Positions 10,163-21,200 of a DNA stretch of 64,000 nucleotides are shown piece by piece. The stretch is from the NCBI GenBank assembly GCA_013399855.1, contig VXAY01007418.1, forward strand, positions 96,169 through 160,168, read 5' to 3'. The translations under genes and the position numbers were made by a program. The notes beneath the pieces were generated by a model. That model ran no database searches. It was not told the DNA's origin and saw only the letters and a list, made by a program, of their open reading frames with translations. Positions within the stretch are counted from its first letter, which is position 1. Every line of letters starts with the position of its first letter. Origin of the DNA: Oxyruncus cristatus (lineage: Eukaryota; Chordata; Aves; Passeriformes; Cotingidae).

Positions 10163-10770
10163 NNNNNNNNNNNNNNNNNNNNNNNNNNNNNNNNNNNNNN
10201 NNNNNNNNNNNNNNNNNNNNNNNNNNNNNNNNNNNNNNNNNNNNNNNNNNNNNNNNNNNNNNNNNNNNNNNNNNNNNNNNNNNNNNNNNNNNNNNNNNNN
10301 NNNNNNNNNNNNNNNNNNNNNNNNNNNNNNNNNNNNNNNNNNNNNNNNNNNNNNNNNNNNNNNNNNNNNNNNNNNNNNNNNNNNNNNNNNNNNNNNNNNN
10401 NNNNNNNNNNNNNNNNNNNNNNNNNNNNNNNNNNNNNNNNNNNNNNNNNNNNNNNNNNNNNNNNNNNNNNNNNNNNNNNNNNNNNNNNNNNNNNNNNNNN
10501 NNNNNNNNNNNNNNNNNNNNNNNNNNNNNNNNNNNNNNNNNNNNNNNNNNNNNNNNNNNNNNNNNNNNNNNNNNNNNNNNNNNNNNNNNNNNNNNNNNNN
10601 NNNNNNNNNNNNNNNNNNNNNNNNNNNNNNNNNNNNNNNNNNNNNNNNNNNNNNNNNNNNNNNNNNNNNNNNNNNNNNNNNNNNNNNNNNNNNNNNNNNN
10701 NNNNNNNNNNNNNNNNNNNNNNNNNNNNNNNNNNNNNNNNNNNNNNNNNNNNNNNNNNNNNNNNNNNNNN
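10163..10770. other. Assembly gap, 608 N
   Basis: The gap is flanked by a C run on the left and a G run on the right, the usual signature of a GC-rich region lost in short-read assembly of bird genomes. Open frames computed through it are meaningless. A single further N lies at 11064. Confidence 0.98.
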
Positions 10771-11060
10771 GGGGGGGCTGAGAGGCGCTGTGGGGGTCTC
10801 ACAGAGCGACGGACACTGTGGGATGGGGGGATCCCCACAGGGATGGGGACCCTCATGGCAGAAGGGCTCTGAGGGCACCTGGTGCCCAGGAGCTGCTGAT
10901 GGGCTCCAGCTTTCCTGCCTGCCCTCCCTCCTGCATCCCTCAAGGATCTGGAGACCCCCCTGTCCTGCTTGCCTGTGCATCCCCAGTGTTTTGGGGGTTG
11001 TTGTGTCCCCCCGGTAGTGCAGCCCCTCAGTCCCTGAGGGGGACCAAGTTCCTGTGGTTC

Positions 11061-13694
11061 TTGNATCCAGACTTAGAAAGATAAACATACTGAATTTCTG
11101 CAGAATTTTAATTAGTTGGATGAAGATCTAGAAAAGGCATAAAACTCGTGTTTTTTTTTTTTTTTTTTTTTTTTTTTCCCCAGCTGTTTTCCCCCACATG
11201 GGGTCTCTTCTTGCTCAAAAAAAACATCGGGGGTTTAACTCTACCGAAAATTTTACTAGTGTGGGGTTAATACATTACTGCTGACAGCGTAACAGCCCCG
11301 TTATGCTGGTCCAAACCCAAACAATTCGGAGCCTGGAGGAGCTGGAAGTGGTTCAGAGAGTATTTAGGATTCACAGAGATGCTGGGGAAGCTGTTCTGTG
11401 TTTAAATCCGTACACTGAGAGCCTCAATGACCACTCTGTGACCTCTTGTTGCCTTTGCGTGCACCTGATAAATCCTGAGTGTTGATATCAGGATACAATA
11501 ACTTGCCTTTAAAACGTCTGTGTTTCTGTGTTGCAAGTCTCACCTGTGTATGAAGGAGATTAAATAACTTTGTTTCCTGACAGGGGTGTCACATGCAGGT
11601 GATTATCTTACAGATATTTCTGTTCTCGTGGAGGAATCTGTGATATCTGAGATAGTAACGTCTCAGAAGGTGGGGTGTGTTTTGCACGGCTTGTATCAAG
11701 TACTGAGTAATCTTCAGCTCGTTTCTATGCAGAAATAGCATAAAAAATGAGCCACAGCCTGATAATGTGATGATGGGGAGAGAGAGATTTATCTCCCCCT
11801 GACAAGTCCCTTAACTTCATGTACCATCCGAGAGCCCAGTTGTTCCATGCAGCGTTATCTGTACCCACTCCTGCTTTGGGATGCCTCTTCTTTTCCATTT
11901 TTCATTCCAGAATGGGGAGTTTGCACGGGTTCAGCTGAGTGTTCGGGGATTCTGGAGCAGGGGTAATTGATTGCCTTCCCTGAGCAAATTTTTCCAGCAG
12001 CTCAGCTGTGGTACAGACAGTTCTTGAACTCCTTGATGCCTTGTTTTCAGGAGGGAAGTCCAAAATAGTCGTCTGGAATTCTCTGATTTTTTTCAAGTGG
12101 GGACTCTTAGCTCTCGTGTTTGTTTACACGTGGGGATGGATTTTGGCACTTGTCAAGTCAGAGCAAAAGCAGCAAATGCAGAGAACAAGAAAAACATGAT
12201 TGTTGAACTGCCTTCACTTAGGCTGTGCCTGAACGAGACATGGCAAAATTGGAGGGTTGTTTTTGTGCTGTTCAGGTGGGATGGGAAATATCATCATCAT
12301 CTTCCCTTGGATATTTGTAGCGTGGATCTCTGGGATTGTCCAGCTGATGAGTTGAACGTTGTTGATGTATTCCCAGATTTTCCTTGCCCCTCCCAAGCCT
12401 GCTTTTCATCACCATTACATCTTGAAACGCCACGACACCTTGATCTTAAGTTTTCAGAGTTTGTCCCTCCCCTTCTGGCTGTATTTTGTATATATTTGTT
12501 CTTTTTTTTCCTTCCATTCTCTGCTGCCTGGTGGGGTTTTTTTTGGTTGTTTTTTTTTTTTTCCCCCCTCCTTGCTCTTTGACTCCCATCACCTCTCCCA
12601 GCTGCCTTGCCTGTTTTCCCAGGGCATTCCTCCTGCTGCCCACAGTAATGATTTCACCAGGATGGGAATACACCACGTGTTACCTGTTCGTTGCCAAGAT
12701 CACGGCAGCCCATTGGGAATTGGCTCCTGTTCTGGAGGCAATTTTTCTGCTCTGGAAACCCCCCAAAAACACTGAACTAGAAGGGACCTCGTGGTCATTG
12801 GCTCCTGTTTCCTGGGCAGCAGATGGGTTTTCCCAGTGCTCGCTGTCCCATTTCTTTACCTGTTTACCTGTTTTCTGTGCTGATACCCCCCTTTTTGGCT
12901 GGAAGAGATGTTAGGAAGCAGTTCCTAACTCTGGGATTTTAACTCAGGATGGCATTTTTGGTGTTACTCCAACAAGCGAAACCCAGAGTGGGGTTCTTAT
13001 GTCTTAACCACCAACAAGCCGAATATTTTGGGCTTTTTGTTTGTTTTCGTGTGAAAAAGGCACGTGATACCCATCTTTTCACTCCAGAGTGGCCCATCTC
13101 TGCTAGTGTGTGGCTTGGCAGTGGGGAAAAGCATTCCCGTGGGATTTGGGGGCACAGCTGGGACTGCCAGTTGTCTCCTCCAACCCGTGCTGACACAGGC
13201 TGTGCTTGCTGGGCTAAAACCAGCACAAGTGTAGCATGAATATTCCTGCAGTTCCGTGGCTGCACTTCAGACACATCCTCGAAAGCAGCGTTTTCTTCTT
13301 GGCGAGCACTTGGAAGTGCTGCTCACCGGGGCTTGTCGCGGTTGAGTTTGGCTCCTGCAGCTCGGCCGGGCTGTTTGTCTCATGCAAATGATGGTGGTGG
13401 ATGTTGCCTGAGAAGAGGTGCGAAGCCAATTTGAGGTTTTGGGGTTGGTTGGGAAGGGTGAAGACAGAAGGCTGTGCAGCTCTGTGGCTTGCAGGGAGTT
13501 GATCCCTGGGCTGCCTGGGCCTAGGAAGCCTCGGGCACCGGCCCCCCAGGTGAATTGGTGGCATTACAGCACTTGCAGGGCCAGTTTTGAAGTGCAAATC
13601 GAAATCCCATTTTTGTGAAGTCATCGCTGTGGGTTAATTGATGCCTGTTACCGGCAAGAGCTGTTTAGAGGTCTGACTAATCCATCTCAGGTGA
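11061..13694. other. Non-coding stretch, low-complexity tracts
   Basis: It has a 27-base T run at 11151-11177 and T-rich DNA at about 12505-12575. A 33-bp minus-strand segment at 11544-11576 is flanked by good splice motifs (listed as a finding). A short segment near 12778-12800 vaguely resembles CR1. Otherwise nothing is recognised. Confidence 0.4.
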
Positions 13695-13935
13695 AGGAGG
13701 GCAGGGTTAGGTTGGATATTGGGAAGGAATTGTTGGCTGTGAGGGTGGGGAGGCCCTGGCACAGGTTGTCCAGAGGAGCTGTGGCTGCCCCATCCCTGGG
13801 AGTGCTCAAGGCCAGGTTGGATGGGGTTCGGAGCCATCTGGGATAGTGGAAGGTGTCCCTGCCCAGGGCAGGTGATGGGAATAGATAATCTTTAAGGCCC
13901 CTTGCAACCCAAACCATCCTGGAATTCTGGGATCT
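13695..13935 (+). mobile_element. CR1 LINE 3' fragment (type B tail)
   Basis: It begins 'gagggcagggttaggttgga', continues through 'gtggggaggccctggcacag' and 'cctgcccagggcagg', and ends 'aacccaaaccatcctggaat' plus a degenerate terminal octamer. It is 5'-truncated and non-coding. Confidence 0.94.
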
Positions 13936-16900
13936 CCCCCAGTAAATTGACATCAGTTTCTCAGGACTCTGTTGACATAACCAATAGCACCACAAAGTGA
14001 CCAGTCCCTCCTTGATAAAATCGAGTGAAATACAGAAAATTGAGACTTAAAAAGCAATCAAATCAATTCTTTATGTTTTTTGGGTGGGACGAAACCCAAG
14101 CACTCCAAACCAACAGATAATCTGTAGCCCCTAATAGATGTAAAGCACTGGGGTTTTTTTTTAAGATACATGTTTTAACGAGTCTTATAATTTCATAGTT
14201 CTTACAATCAGTTCCTCAAATGGTTGGAATCTTTCTGCCTGCAGTTGGGGGTGTATGTTTTCTCTGCCCTCCTCTGCCTTCTCCTCCCTCCCTGTGAATT
14301 TTGAAAATGTGTCACTTTTCTAATGCAAATGTCTACCCAAGAATAGTATCAGAATGTGGGATTAACCCACGAACTCTAAGAAACCTTCTCAAGTTTCTTC
14401 TAATAGAAAATGTTAATAACATTTCCCAGCGCACAAATAACATTTTCATTCCCTTATTTTGCACCGTGTCCAGCTGGTTATTCCTTTACCCCTCAGAGTC
14501 TTGTAAAATGCTTTCTTTTATGATTCAAAATACTTCCAGGTATCTTCTCATCTGACTTTCATCTTAGGGACAGGGACAGCGCAGGGAGCCTGAGGTTTGT
14601 TGTTGTTCCTGCTGTGTTTTGGTACCAGTGTTGCCTGAAGTGCGTATTCCAGCATCTGACTCTGTGGGATGATGAGCTGTCGTGCTGTTTGGTGCTGCCC
14701 CTCAGTGTGACACAGTCATCTCAGATCTGTGCCGGAGTGCTGGTCATCTGGGGATTCATTTGGAAGGGAACTGTATTTATTTGAAAGCCAAAATGCCGCG
14801 GAGCAGGAAACCCTTTGCTCTACACATGTGTTGCCTTTCCTTAAGGAACGTTTCTTGACATGTTGAGTAAATCCCGTCAAACAGATGACAAATTCAAGTT
14901 TGGACACTTAATGTGGGAATCGGCTTCTCTGCATCCAGCATCCTCCATTACGTTGTCCCATCGACACCTCTCCGTTTCCAACGTGAAGAGAAGCTTTTCT
15001 TTTCCCCATCCCATATGCATCCCACCTTCTGGGCCCAGACTGGAGTGTGATGGAATCCAGCACGTCACTGGACGTGGGAAAAGACTCCTTTTATCTTCCC
15101 CACCCGTGATTCAAAGCCCCCACATCGTATGTAAGGCAGGGCTGGGATTTGTGCACGTCTTTTAGTGTTTCTATTCCGGGCACGAGGAAGTCATTATGCT
15201 GCAGGGCTGCTCTGCGTGGGCACTTAGTGGGAAGTGATGTGTTCTGGATTGTGGAGGAGATGCTGTGGAGCTCTGCTGACACGCAGATGATGCCTGGAAA
15301 AGGTTGGCATGGAAGCGTTGGAGCCTGTGACAAGGAGAGCTGCCAGCCAAGTGCGGAGCCTCGGAGTTGAGAGCAGAGCCTGAATATACAGAGCAGCGCC
15401 GGGAGCCTCTCGCTGAGGGGTTTGTAAAGTCTGAGCAGAGCAGTCCTGAATTCCCTACCAGAGCCTTTCTGTCTGCAGGGAAACTTGTACAGGCCTGCAA
15501 GTAAGATAGGCCAGAAACCTTTGATTTAAGTGGAGGAGTGACAGCAAAGCTGGAATGTGTAAGCAGCAGGTGGGCAGAGATGAGGACAGTGTGATCCCCT
15601 GCTCCTCGTTTCGAGGTGATTTGCTGGCCAGGGATAACGCCGACTCCCAGAAAAGCATTGTACACCTAATAATACATGCCAGGGAATAGGTTAACGTCGT
15701 TCTCAGATAATTAATAAAGATAGCAGTTCCATAGCAAATGGGAAGGGGAGAAAAAACAACCCATGCATTGTTTGGGAAAGATATTTCTTTCCTTAGGCAT
15801 CTCTCCTGGGAAGACCTCGGTACTTGTAGATGAATCTGCCGCCTACCTTGTGTACCTTCATTTTAATGTGGGGGTGGGGGAGGAGCCAGTATCGGAAAAC
15901 CAGCCGGAGATGGATGCCTTGGAAAGCTGCCACTAATTACTGTGGCGTCTGACAATTAGCTGTTGTTAAGCCTTTCCTTGCAAGTTCTCCACGGTGCATC
16001 CCGAAACAAAAACAAGGACCTGGAGAAAGGAAAGGCGAGAGCTGTCCTTGTAATGATCGTGTAGGGTGGTTGTTGTTTCAGAGCAGAAGATGGAGTTGAT
16101 TCTGATGCAGTTCCCTTCCAGCAGAGCCGGTCAGATTTGATGGATCCAGGAGCTCTCTGGTTGTTCGCTGCTGGGCTCTGTCGTAGCCTGCAAACTTCTT
16201 ACACCTCCTACCTCTAAAAACAGCTTTGGGGCTGCCTTTCTGCACGGGAAGGCTGCAAATCAGTAACATCTGCAAAGTGCTATTGTTGGTGTTAATTGCA
16301 GAATTCTTAACAAAAATCAAGATGTATCGAAAAAGATTGGAAGAAATCTTGCAGGTGGTTTCTCACATTTGCCTCCAGGGTCTTCTGACTTTGGTTTCGC
16401 TCCGTGGCAGTGATGAATAGCACCAAGCAGTTTGCAAGTGTCTCAGGGGTGTAGTTAGCTGGGAGTAACTACTGAGCTGGAACTGGCAGGTATCTCAAGG
16501 CTTCTGTACTGAGCTGATTTTTTCCCCCCATCCCTCAGAGATCAGCCCTGCTCTTTCTCTGGAAAGAGGAAGAGGGGACAGTGGTGATTTTGGTTAGAAA
16601 GGCCAAGCCAGGCAATTATTTCTTCCTTGTCCATGGAGGTGGTTTTGCATCAGTTGAATGTTTTACCGAGCTGGTGTTTCAGATGACATCGCTCAGGTGG
16701 CTGTGCCCAGAGAGCACCTTCTGGGGTATTTTATACCAGCACGAGCCAGGCTTTGCACCGACTTGCATCTCTGCATAATTCCACTGCCTTGGAAGCAGTG
16801 ACAGGTAATCTCCAGACAGATCTGGAGCCTGTTTTAATGTGCACCCCTGGTCTCCAGTACATGCACTGACATGTGAGCCTTTGGGGTCCCACCAGGAGCA

Positions 16901-17892
16901 ACTCTGGCTGGGACAGAACGTGGCAGCTGTTTGACAACTGGAGTGGAGAGGGAGTTATCCAAACAGCCAAAGTGGATTTCCTCTGCTCAAAACGGATTAA
17001 AGCAAGAGCAGCATTGCAAATGCTTCTTGTGAGCTCGGTGTTGCTTTGCAGGGGAGTCTTGCTTGGGCACTTTGCTGTCCCTGTGCCTATTCTTAGCCTG
17101 TTTACCAGGAGCTGTTGTGTGTGTGCATCGAGGGAGCTCTGTGTTAACTCGTGCTGCGTACAGACTGTTTGTGTGGAGCCTTGTGAGGATAGAGGGGATT
17201 ATATCCGAGCTTTTCTGTCACCTCCTCCTGCTTGTGTGCTCTATAACTGCTGAGGAAATGCAGGTCAAGGTTTCCATAGTATCTCAGTGTATCTCAGAGC
17301 GTGTGTGATGTGGGGAAGTGCTGCCTGGTCCTCGCTGACACTGACCTTTGAATCGGAGATTGGTGACGAGGTTGAACTGATTTCATGGCTTGCTGCTAGA
17401 AGGGATGGCCTTGGTCCATCTCCCTCTCTCAGCTCTGCACTCCCTGTCATTTATACGATGCCTCGGTGAAGTGATTCAGTTTGATAATCCAACAGGAAAC
17501 TTGCTGCTTGTGGGGTTTGTAGGGGTATTAGGGGAGGTTCTAGGCTTTCCTTCTCCCCTTTTTTACTCTTAGTTCGCTGTCTTAGTGCTCCTGCATTAGG
17601 ATATTCCTGTCCTGAGTCCAACCTGGCTCTCTCAACAAGATGAGATAAACGAGCTCTGGCAGTGCCTGAGGAGGGGATCCACTCACGTGGCAGGGACTAT
17701 CTGTATTTAGATATTTTTACCCAGCTCTGGTACTCTGAGTTTTGCTGTCCTGCGGGGGAGATGGTCTGGTCCTGTCACTCAGGAAGGCAAAGCGAGAGGC
17801 AGAGGATGAGAAACTGGGCTCGGTGCTCCTCGGCTGCTGGAGGGAGTGCTTGGGATGGGTACCTGCTGCTTGGGGTGGGCAATGCCAGTACA
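13936..17892. other. Non-coding stretch, no repeat recognised
   Basis: About 4 kb of unique-looking DNA with no CR1 tail, satellite or splice-flanked open frame that I would call. It is likely intron or intergenic. Open frames on both strands are below about 165 codons and overlap each other. Confidence 0.4.
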
Positions 17893-18250
17893 GAGTCAGG
17901 GAACTGTAAAGGCTGGAAAAGACCTCCAGAATCCAAACATTAACCCATCACTGCCAAGGCCACCACTGAGCCATGTCCCCAAGTGCCACATTCCCATGCT
18001 TTTTGAACACTTCCAGGGATGGGAACTCCACCACTGCCCTGGGCAGCCCCTTCCAATGCCTGACCACCCTTTTGGGAAAGAATTGTTCCCCATACGCAAT
18101 CTAAAGCTCCCCTGGCACAGCTTGAGGCCGTTTCCCCTTGTCCTTTCCCTTGTTCCCTGGGAGCAGAGCCCGACTTCCCCCCCCTCACTGGCTCTCTCCT
18201 CCTGTCAGGGAGTTGCAGAGCCGGAAGGTCCCCCCGATCCCTCTTTTCAC
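17893..18250 (-). mobile_element. CR1 LINE 3' fragment (type A tail)
   Basis: The 3' end at the low coordinate reads 'aaaggctggaaaagacctcc'. It continues through 'ccactgccctgggcagcccc' and 'agttgcagagccggaaggtc'. Similarity fades after about 18250, where the sequence becomes hard to align by eye. Confidence 0.9.
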
Positions 18251-21200
18251 CAGCACCCCCAGGGCCTCTTCTGCCCACAGCAGCTTTCCTGACCCTCCCA
18301 GTCAGGGCGCTGCTCCACTGCCCTTTTACGTTCCCGGCAGCTCCAGAGCCTGCTCAGGACCAAGGAGGGGAATTTAATGAAGTGGGTGGTGGGGATTGTT
18401 CTAAACGAAGGTGCTGAATGGGCAGGAATAGTTGGCTGTTGTTTGTGACTGTGAAGGTCACCAGAATCAGATGCTCGTTTTTCAGCTCCGTGTTGCTGCT
18501 GGGTGAGCAGAGGTTTGTGCTGACACTCACAGTTCCCCTCAGTGGGGCCTGCACTGGCACTGAAGGAAGAAAACGCCCCATTTTGAAGGCTCTTGGTAGC
18601 AAGACAACAAGAAAAAGGTGCAGTCGTACAAATCTTTTCAGACTTCGGAGCTTCTTTCTATTGCCTGACTTTTTATTTTGAAGTCTTCTCGCTGTGACTT
18701 CTGTTTTGCTGTTGTTGCAAAGTGAAATTAATAATCTCCTTCAGTTCCCATACATGGGAAGGAATGTTCTTCATCCTGGCCCAAGTTGAGCTGCAGATGG
18801 GATCTGTTTTTGGGAACTGTGTTATGCAAAAGCAAAGGAAGAGGAAACAAATAGTTTCCTACCCTCTTTGAAATGCACTTTTAATGGTTCCCTGGTATTT
18901 ACGTAATTATTTAATCTGCTGCCTGATCCTCGGGATTATTACTCTTTCCAAGTTGTAACTGGAGCAGTGAAATTATCTTGTAAAGTGGAAAAAGAAAAAA
19001 GGAACTGGCATATGTTGTTTGCAGAATTGCATTTTAGTAATTGTTTGCAGTGACCTTTTGGAATCTCGGAGAGAAAATTTGTTTGCTTGACTTTCTCCCA
19101 GATCTGCTCCTGGCTATCTCAGTAGAGAGTGGAATTGAGTTGGTTTGGGGTTTTTTTAATTACATTCTGACAGCAGAGCCTATTTTTCTGCGTGTGTTAC
19201 AGTTGTGGCTTTTTTAAAGGTTAAGCTGTATTTAAACAGAACTTCCATAGATGTCGTTTGCTGAATTGTTTTTCTTTTTTTCTTTTTTGAGCCAGAATTC
19301 CTTGTCCTGGGTATTATTACAAAATAATCCTTTATTTATTGATTTTTATTTTTTTTTTTTAATCTAAGGCGAAAATTCACATGGTATTTTTGAATGTCTA
19401 GAAGCAATGGAGACTGTGGGTTTTTTTCCCTTTTATTTAGGGCATTGTTTTTGTTTCATGGTTTTTTTTCTTTTTTCATATTTATAATTTTAATTTTTCA
19501 TTTGTATTTTGTTTGCCTTTTTTTTATTTTGGTTTGGGTTTTTTTAGCTTTAGAGATTGTAAAGTGATTGGAGCATAGAACCTTGCCGGGTTTAGCGGTA
19601 AAAAATACCCTTTTTTTTTTTTTTTTTTTTTTACAAGTTTTTAGCAGAAGTCTTTTGAGATCTCGTTCCTTGTTGTCACTGGGTTGTGGTCAGAGCCTGC
19701 TGTGGGTTTGGTGTGGAGGAAAATACCCAACATCTGAGGGCCTCCCTCCACACAAACCGTGCCTGCGTGAAACCTGCTTTTCTGTGGGTGAGATGGATGG
19801 TTCTTCCTTTCACCCTTCCAAAATCCTGGCATTCCTCCTCCTTCCTCTCCAGAAATCTGACAGCTCTTGAGAGCTGAGGGTCAGAAAAACAGATTGTGGG
19901 AAACCTCTCCCGTCAGCTCGGTGCTAGGCAGAGTTTTCCACGGGAGAGCCCCTTGCGCTGTCTGGAGCTGCTCTTGGAGGGGCTGGGAGAGCCTGGCCCT
20001 TCAAACACACCCAGAGAGCTCTGTGAAACCCTCGCCAGGGAGCAGGTGCTGCAAAATCAGGGTTCTGCCAAGTTTGGAGACAATTGCACTGGTGGATTTC
20101 TGAGCCTCTCAAAGGAAAATCAGCCTCCAAATCAGCCTCCAAAATCAGTGTCCAAGCCTGGAACAAGAGAACAGACGCTGGAAGTATCGCCGGTAGCTCA
20201 GTTTGCAGCTGAGGCTGTTTCCCTTCCTCTCAGTCTGATCCCTGAAAGTATCCCGAAGGACTGAAACGCTGGAGTTATTTGCATAAGCGACAAAGGAGTG
20301 GAGAAATCAAATGGGATCCAGCCACGTCTCCTTAAATGCACACGGACCTGGAGCTGGGCGAGCAGGAGCCTGCGTGATTTCAGCCCCGTCATCAGGCTGG
20401 TTTTGCACATCCCAACTTGAAAAAGTGGGTTTTTTTTTTTTCATCCCTGAATCTGAATAGACAAACCTGAGGGGCACTTCGTGTTTCCTGCTAAATTCCA
20501 GATAAGATCTCTTGCTGTTTGAACTTGCAGAGCAGTTTAGGTGTGTGCTTCCCTGCTTGCAGGGCTCCCGCAAGAAAGTCTGACCCACCCCTTCATTTAG
20601 TTGAGTGTGTTTGGAGGGAATAATGTTCCTCAGGCTTCGAACACAAGAATGGTTTAGCTTTAAAAAAAAAAAAAAAAAAATTAAAAAAAAAAATCCCCTG
20701 CACACAGATGATGTAATGCCCGAGCTCCATGTTTAAACAGTAGCTAATTTGCCAGGGGATAAACCAGGGTGAAATCTGTCAGGCTTTCTAATTTCCCACA
20801 TTCACCAGAGCTTTGTTCTTTGCGCTTTCAAATGCAGGGTACGTTGGTGTGTCCGCACTGTGCGGTTTCCCTCAGCTCCCATAGCCAAAGACTTTGTCCA
20901 GGGGCAAGGGAAAAACCTTGCTGTAAACCTTGTTCTGCCATAAACCTCGATGTGTATCTTTTTGTTCTCAAGTTTTAACTTTGTGACTGAATTAAAATCA
21001 CAAACCGCCCCTTTGATGAGCTGCAGCACTTAGAGACGGGGTTTATTTTGAATTTGGAGCTGGTGGCTTTGCAGCACCTTCCTTCGCTCGGGCAGGATTC
21101 ACTCCCTTCAAGATCCCCCGGGGGCACTGCTGGATGGGAGGCTCCACTTTCTGCAGCTGGTTTTGGGCTGCACGTGGACTGTTTACTGGTGTTTGAACTA

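Larger units (their letters stand above)
9725..11060. promoter_or_regulatory. CpG-island promoter interrupted by assembly gap
   Basis: CpG dinucleotides and GC content rise sharply from about 9725 to the gap at 10163, and the sequence after the gap to about 11060 remains GC-rich. The first 130 bases hold three sites typical of TATA-less housekeeping promoters: YY1, E2F and NRF1. No TATA box is visible. The surrounding tens of kilobases have no comparable island, so this is the window's one clear promoter candidate. Direction of transcription is not settled. An ATG in good context at 10150, entering the gap, suggests the plus strand, and a bidirectional promoter is possible. Confidence 0.8.

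Noticed and set aside
9845..11088. Open frames of up to 390 codons on both strands
   Set aside because: They exist only because Ns in the 608-base gap are not counted as stops, and the plus frame begins at GTG, not ATG.
12778..12800. Short CR1-like text 'gaactagaagggacctcgtg'
   Set aside because: The match is about 20 bases with no flanking CR1 sequence.
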